Of a stretch of 64,000 nt of DNA, positions 61,697-64,000 are shown piece by piece. The stretch covers positions 222,365 through 286,364 of the forward strand of contig JAWWNJ010000215.1 in NCBI GenBank assembly GCA_037176885.1. The letters run 5' to 3'. This DNA comes from Favolaschia claudopus. Its lineage: Eukaryota; Basidiomycota; Agaricomycetes; Agaricales; Mycenaceae. The notes under the pieces were generated by a model. It saw nothing but the letters and a program-made list of their open reading frames with translations. It searched no databases and was not told the DNA's origin. A program made the translations under genes and the position numbers. The stretch's first letter is position 1, and each line of letters starts with the position of its first letter.

Positions 61697-64000
61697 ATGC
61701 CCTTTCACTACGTCGTTGTCGGTGGAGGAACTGCGGGTCTTGTCCTAGCTGCCCGTTTGGTCGAGAACTTTCCGGACGTGAACGTTTGCGTGCTCGAGGC
61801 TGGCGAAAATGTCACCCACGAACCTGACCTGGTGATTCCTGGTAGGCCAACCGTTCGTTACTCCTTCAATTGTCGCAAAAACGAGGCCCAGGATTCGCAT
61901 TCAAAAATCTTGGCCAACCCAGGCTGGATTGGGGTTTTATGTCTACGCCACAAGAATACGCCAAAGGGCGATCCATTTATATTCCAAGGTTATCTACATT
62001 CAGAAATGCATGTGTTCAATTCGCTGAGTTCTCTTTCAGGGGTAAAGCTCTGGGTGGAACGAGCATGGTGAGTGTTTCGTGTTTCGTGGGCCTGAGTAGT
62101 GTTTGAGAACAGGCGGTAGATCAATCTCATGACAATGGGACGGTACGATCCGATGCGCTGTGTTGTCTACTTCTGACCTTCTACCAGGGCTCATAAACAC
62201 GAATATGACGGTGGGTTTCCCGCCTCGATTTTTCTTCCGCGTTCTCATCGAGTACAGCATTTGCGGCCCTTGGGTCTCCAGGATGGGGACTGGAATGGTC
62301 TCGTTGATTATTTCGAGCCGTAGGTTGAGTCTCTTTCACCCCTGTGCGCGCTCATAGCGAGAATTGCAGTCCGAAACCTTTGCTCCAAGCGAAGAAGAAA
62401 AGTCGAAGCTCAACGTCGCGTTCAACAAAACGGCTCATGGAACTTCGGGTCCTATCCAGCGGACATTGCCGCAATGGATCAGCGACGTCCAGGGCCCGTT
62501 CACGCAAGGCATGCAATTCTCTCGGGGTTGCATGGAACAACGACGCCGTGAGTGGCTAATCATTTGTGCTCGTGACGCCCGCCTCACTTGGCTTCAGACG
62601 TCCGGAAACAATGTTGGCCTGTGTACCAGCTACCATTCGATAGACTCGCATGGAGCCCGTAGCTCTTCTGCATCGGTACGTTGTTTCAATGTGCCGCGCT
62701 ACGCGTACTCATGTTCGGCAGGCCTATTACGAGCCGAACGAGCACAAGGCGAATCTCACTGTCGTTACCGGTGCTCGCGCCACTCGCATTCTGTTCGATG
62801 AGTCCAAAGACAGTTCTGGAAATTTGGTTGCCTCCGGGGTTGAGTATTTGAAAGACGGAGAGCTGCACACGGCATCCGCCCAGCTTGAAGTTCTTCTCTG
62901 CGCTGGTGAGACATCTTCTTGTCATTGTCATTTTCCCCGCCAATTGCTTCACAGGCACGATCCAAACCCCTCAAATTCTCGAATTGTCAGGTGCGTCTCA
63001 TGATGCTCGCCTTTGTCTCAAATTTCACTTGAACCAGGTATCGGAGAGAAGAAAATACTTGAAGCGTGTGGCGTAGCGCTGAAAGTGGAACTCCCTGGGG
63101 TCGGTAATAATCTGCGTGAGCGCTTTTTCTGCTAGAATAAATGACTATACTGATACATTCTTGTTTCAGAGGTCTGTGTTGCCTCGTGCCTCTGTACTGC
63201 ACGCTGAGTTATTGAACAGGATCATTTCTGGAGTCCTTTTGTCACCGAAACAGATACGAAGTACGAATCCGTCGAAATCATGAGCGACCCTGCCCGAGCC
63301 GCACGGGAATGGAAGATCTAGTACGCTTTTCCTTAGTTAGTATGTTATCGCTGCCGTGCTCAACTCGACCCCAGCGAGGAGTCAAAGAAGGGGATGCTGT
63401 CCGGGACATGCTCCACTCTGTACGCGTTTCTGCCCAAGAACAACTTCATGGATTCGGTGCCGAAGACGGGTCATTCATCTATGAACCCGTCTTTGCACGC
63501 CGTTCAGAAGGAATGGCTTGCCGCTGACGATATCCCGTTCCTCGAGTATGTCCTGAAACTCAATGACACGCATGATTCTCATCGACTCAAAGGGTCGCTC
63601 TATTCCCCGGGTGCCTCCCCGTTCCGGGCCTCAAACCCGAGCCAGGCAAGAGCTACTGCTCGGTCTTCCTCGCTTTGACGCACTCGTTCTCGAGCGGCTC
63701 GATACACATCACCTCTTCCGACCCACTTGCCCGCCCCAGCGATCGACTATCGGCTCCTCGACAACGAAGTCGATCTCGACATCCTGGTTCATGCCATCAA
63801 GTTTGCCAGGAAACTCGGCACCACGACAAGTCTCAGCTCTGTCTTCACGCAAGAGATCGTTCCGGGTCCGAGCGTTCAGACCGATGAAGAAATCAAGGAA
63901 TTCATTAGGTCCAGCATTGACACTGTGTTCCACCCCATCGGCACGGCTGCGATGCTCCCGCGTGAAAAAGGCGGAGTCGTCAATTCATCGCTCAAAGTCT
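61697..64000 (+). CDS. GMC oxidoreductase (FAD-dependent), C-terminus beyond window
   Basis: Starts MPFHYVVVGGGTAGLVLAAR, the ADP-binding beta-alpha-beta fold with GGGTAG and the FAD-ribose acidic residue in VCVLEAG. Many short introns are present. Later exons read PGFAFKNLGQPRLDWGFMS, GKALGGTSM, AFAALGSPGW, KTAHGTSGPIQRTLPQW, AYYEPNEHKANLTVVTGAR and TPQILELS/GIGEKKILEACGV. Near the end, SSIDTVFHPIGTAAMLP carries the first catalytic His. The family includes aryl-alcohol, glucose and choline-type oxidases and dehydrogenases. The start lacks a clear signal peptide. The last part, with the usual second His/Asn, lies outside the window. Substrate cannot be predicted. Confidence 0.85.

Noticed and set aside
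1..64000. CRISPR arrays, bacterial operons, rRNA
   Set aside because: None seen; spliced genes and basidiomycete families make this a eukaryotic nuclear contig.

Overview
The window comes from an Agaricomycete-type basidiomycete fungus. Genes carry many short (about 45-60 nt) GT-AG introns. The protein families are typical of mushrooms: BTB proteins, type B carboxylesterase, GMC oxidoreductase, KDZ transposase, TET/JBP dioxygenase and Ty3/Gypsy chromoviruses. It is an accessory region dominated by nested mobile elements, with ordinary host genes at the edges.

Layout. 1-9713: a Ty3/Gypsy chromovirus (element A) on the minus strand, inserted into the 5' part of an unidentified host gene. 9983-11698: a BTB-domain protein whose second intron is almost entirely a TIR/MITE element. 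11989-13974: a poly(ADP-ribose) glycohydrolase gene split by a 711-bp fold-back element. 15636-18157: a secreted type B carboxylesterase. 18472-57059: a region bounded by two related 92-bp inverted repeats. It holds a KDZ transposase, a TET/JBP-type 2OG-Fe(II) dioxygenase and five further genes, and I read it as one large KDZ/TET transposon of about 18.3 kb. A 20.3-kb Gypsy element (element B, 30892-51146, 1.8-kb LTRs, ACGT target duplication) sits inside it. 59533-60270: a dual-specificity phosphatase. 61697-64000: the 5' part of a GMC oxidoreductase that runs off the window.

The most unusual object is element B. Gag, protease and pol lie on the minus strand in the normal order. Between pol and the 3' LTR are five intron-bearing genes on the opposite strand. 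Four of them contain a binuclear zinc cluster of the fungal Zn2Cys6 spacing (C-x2-C-x6-C-x8-C-x2-C-x6/8-C). The hexamer AGCGGG/CCCGCT, which contains the CGG triplet typically read by such clusters, occurs roughly 85-90 times by eye across the element, in LTRs, introns and both coding strands. This suggests a retrotransposon encoding its own DNA-binding regulators that recognise a motif spread through its body, by analogy with VANC proteins of Arabidopsis VANDAL elements.

Caution on sequence quality: the two LTRs of element B differ mostly by one-base homopolymer lengths. Several apparent frameshifts in the phosphatase, KDZ, F-box-like and PARG genes are cured by dropping one base from a homopolymer run. 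Many breaks may therefore be assembly errors and not true decay.
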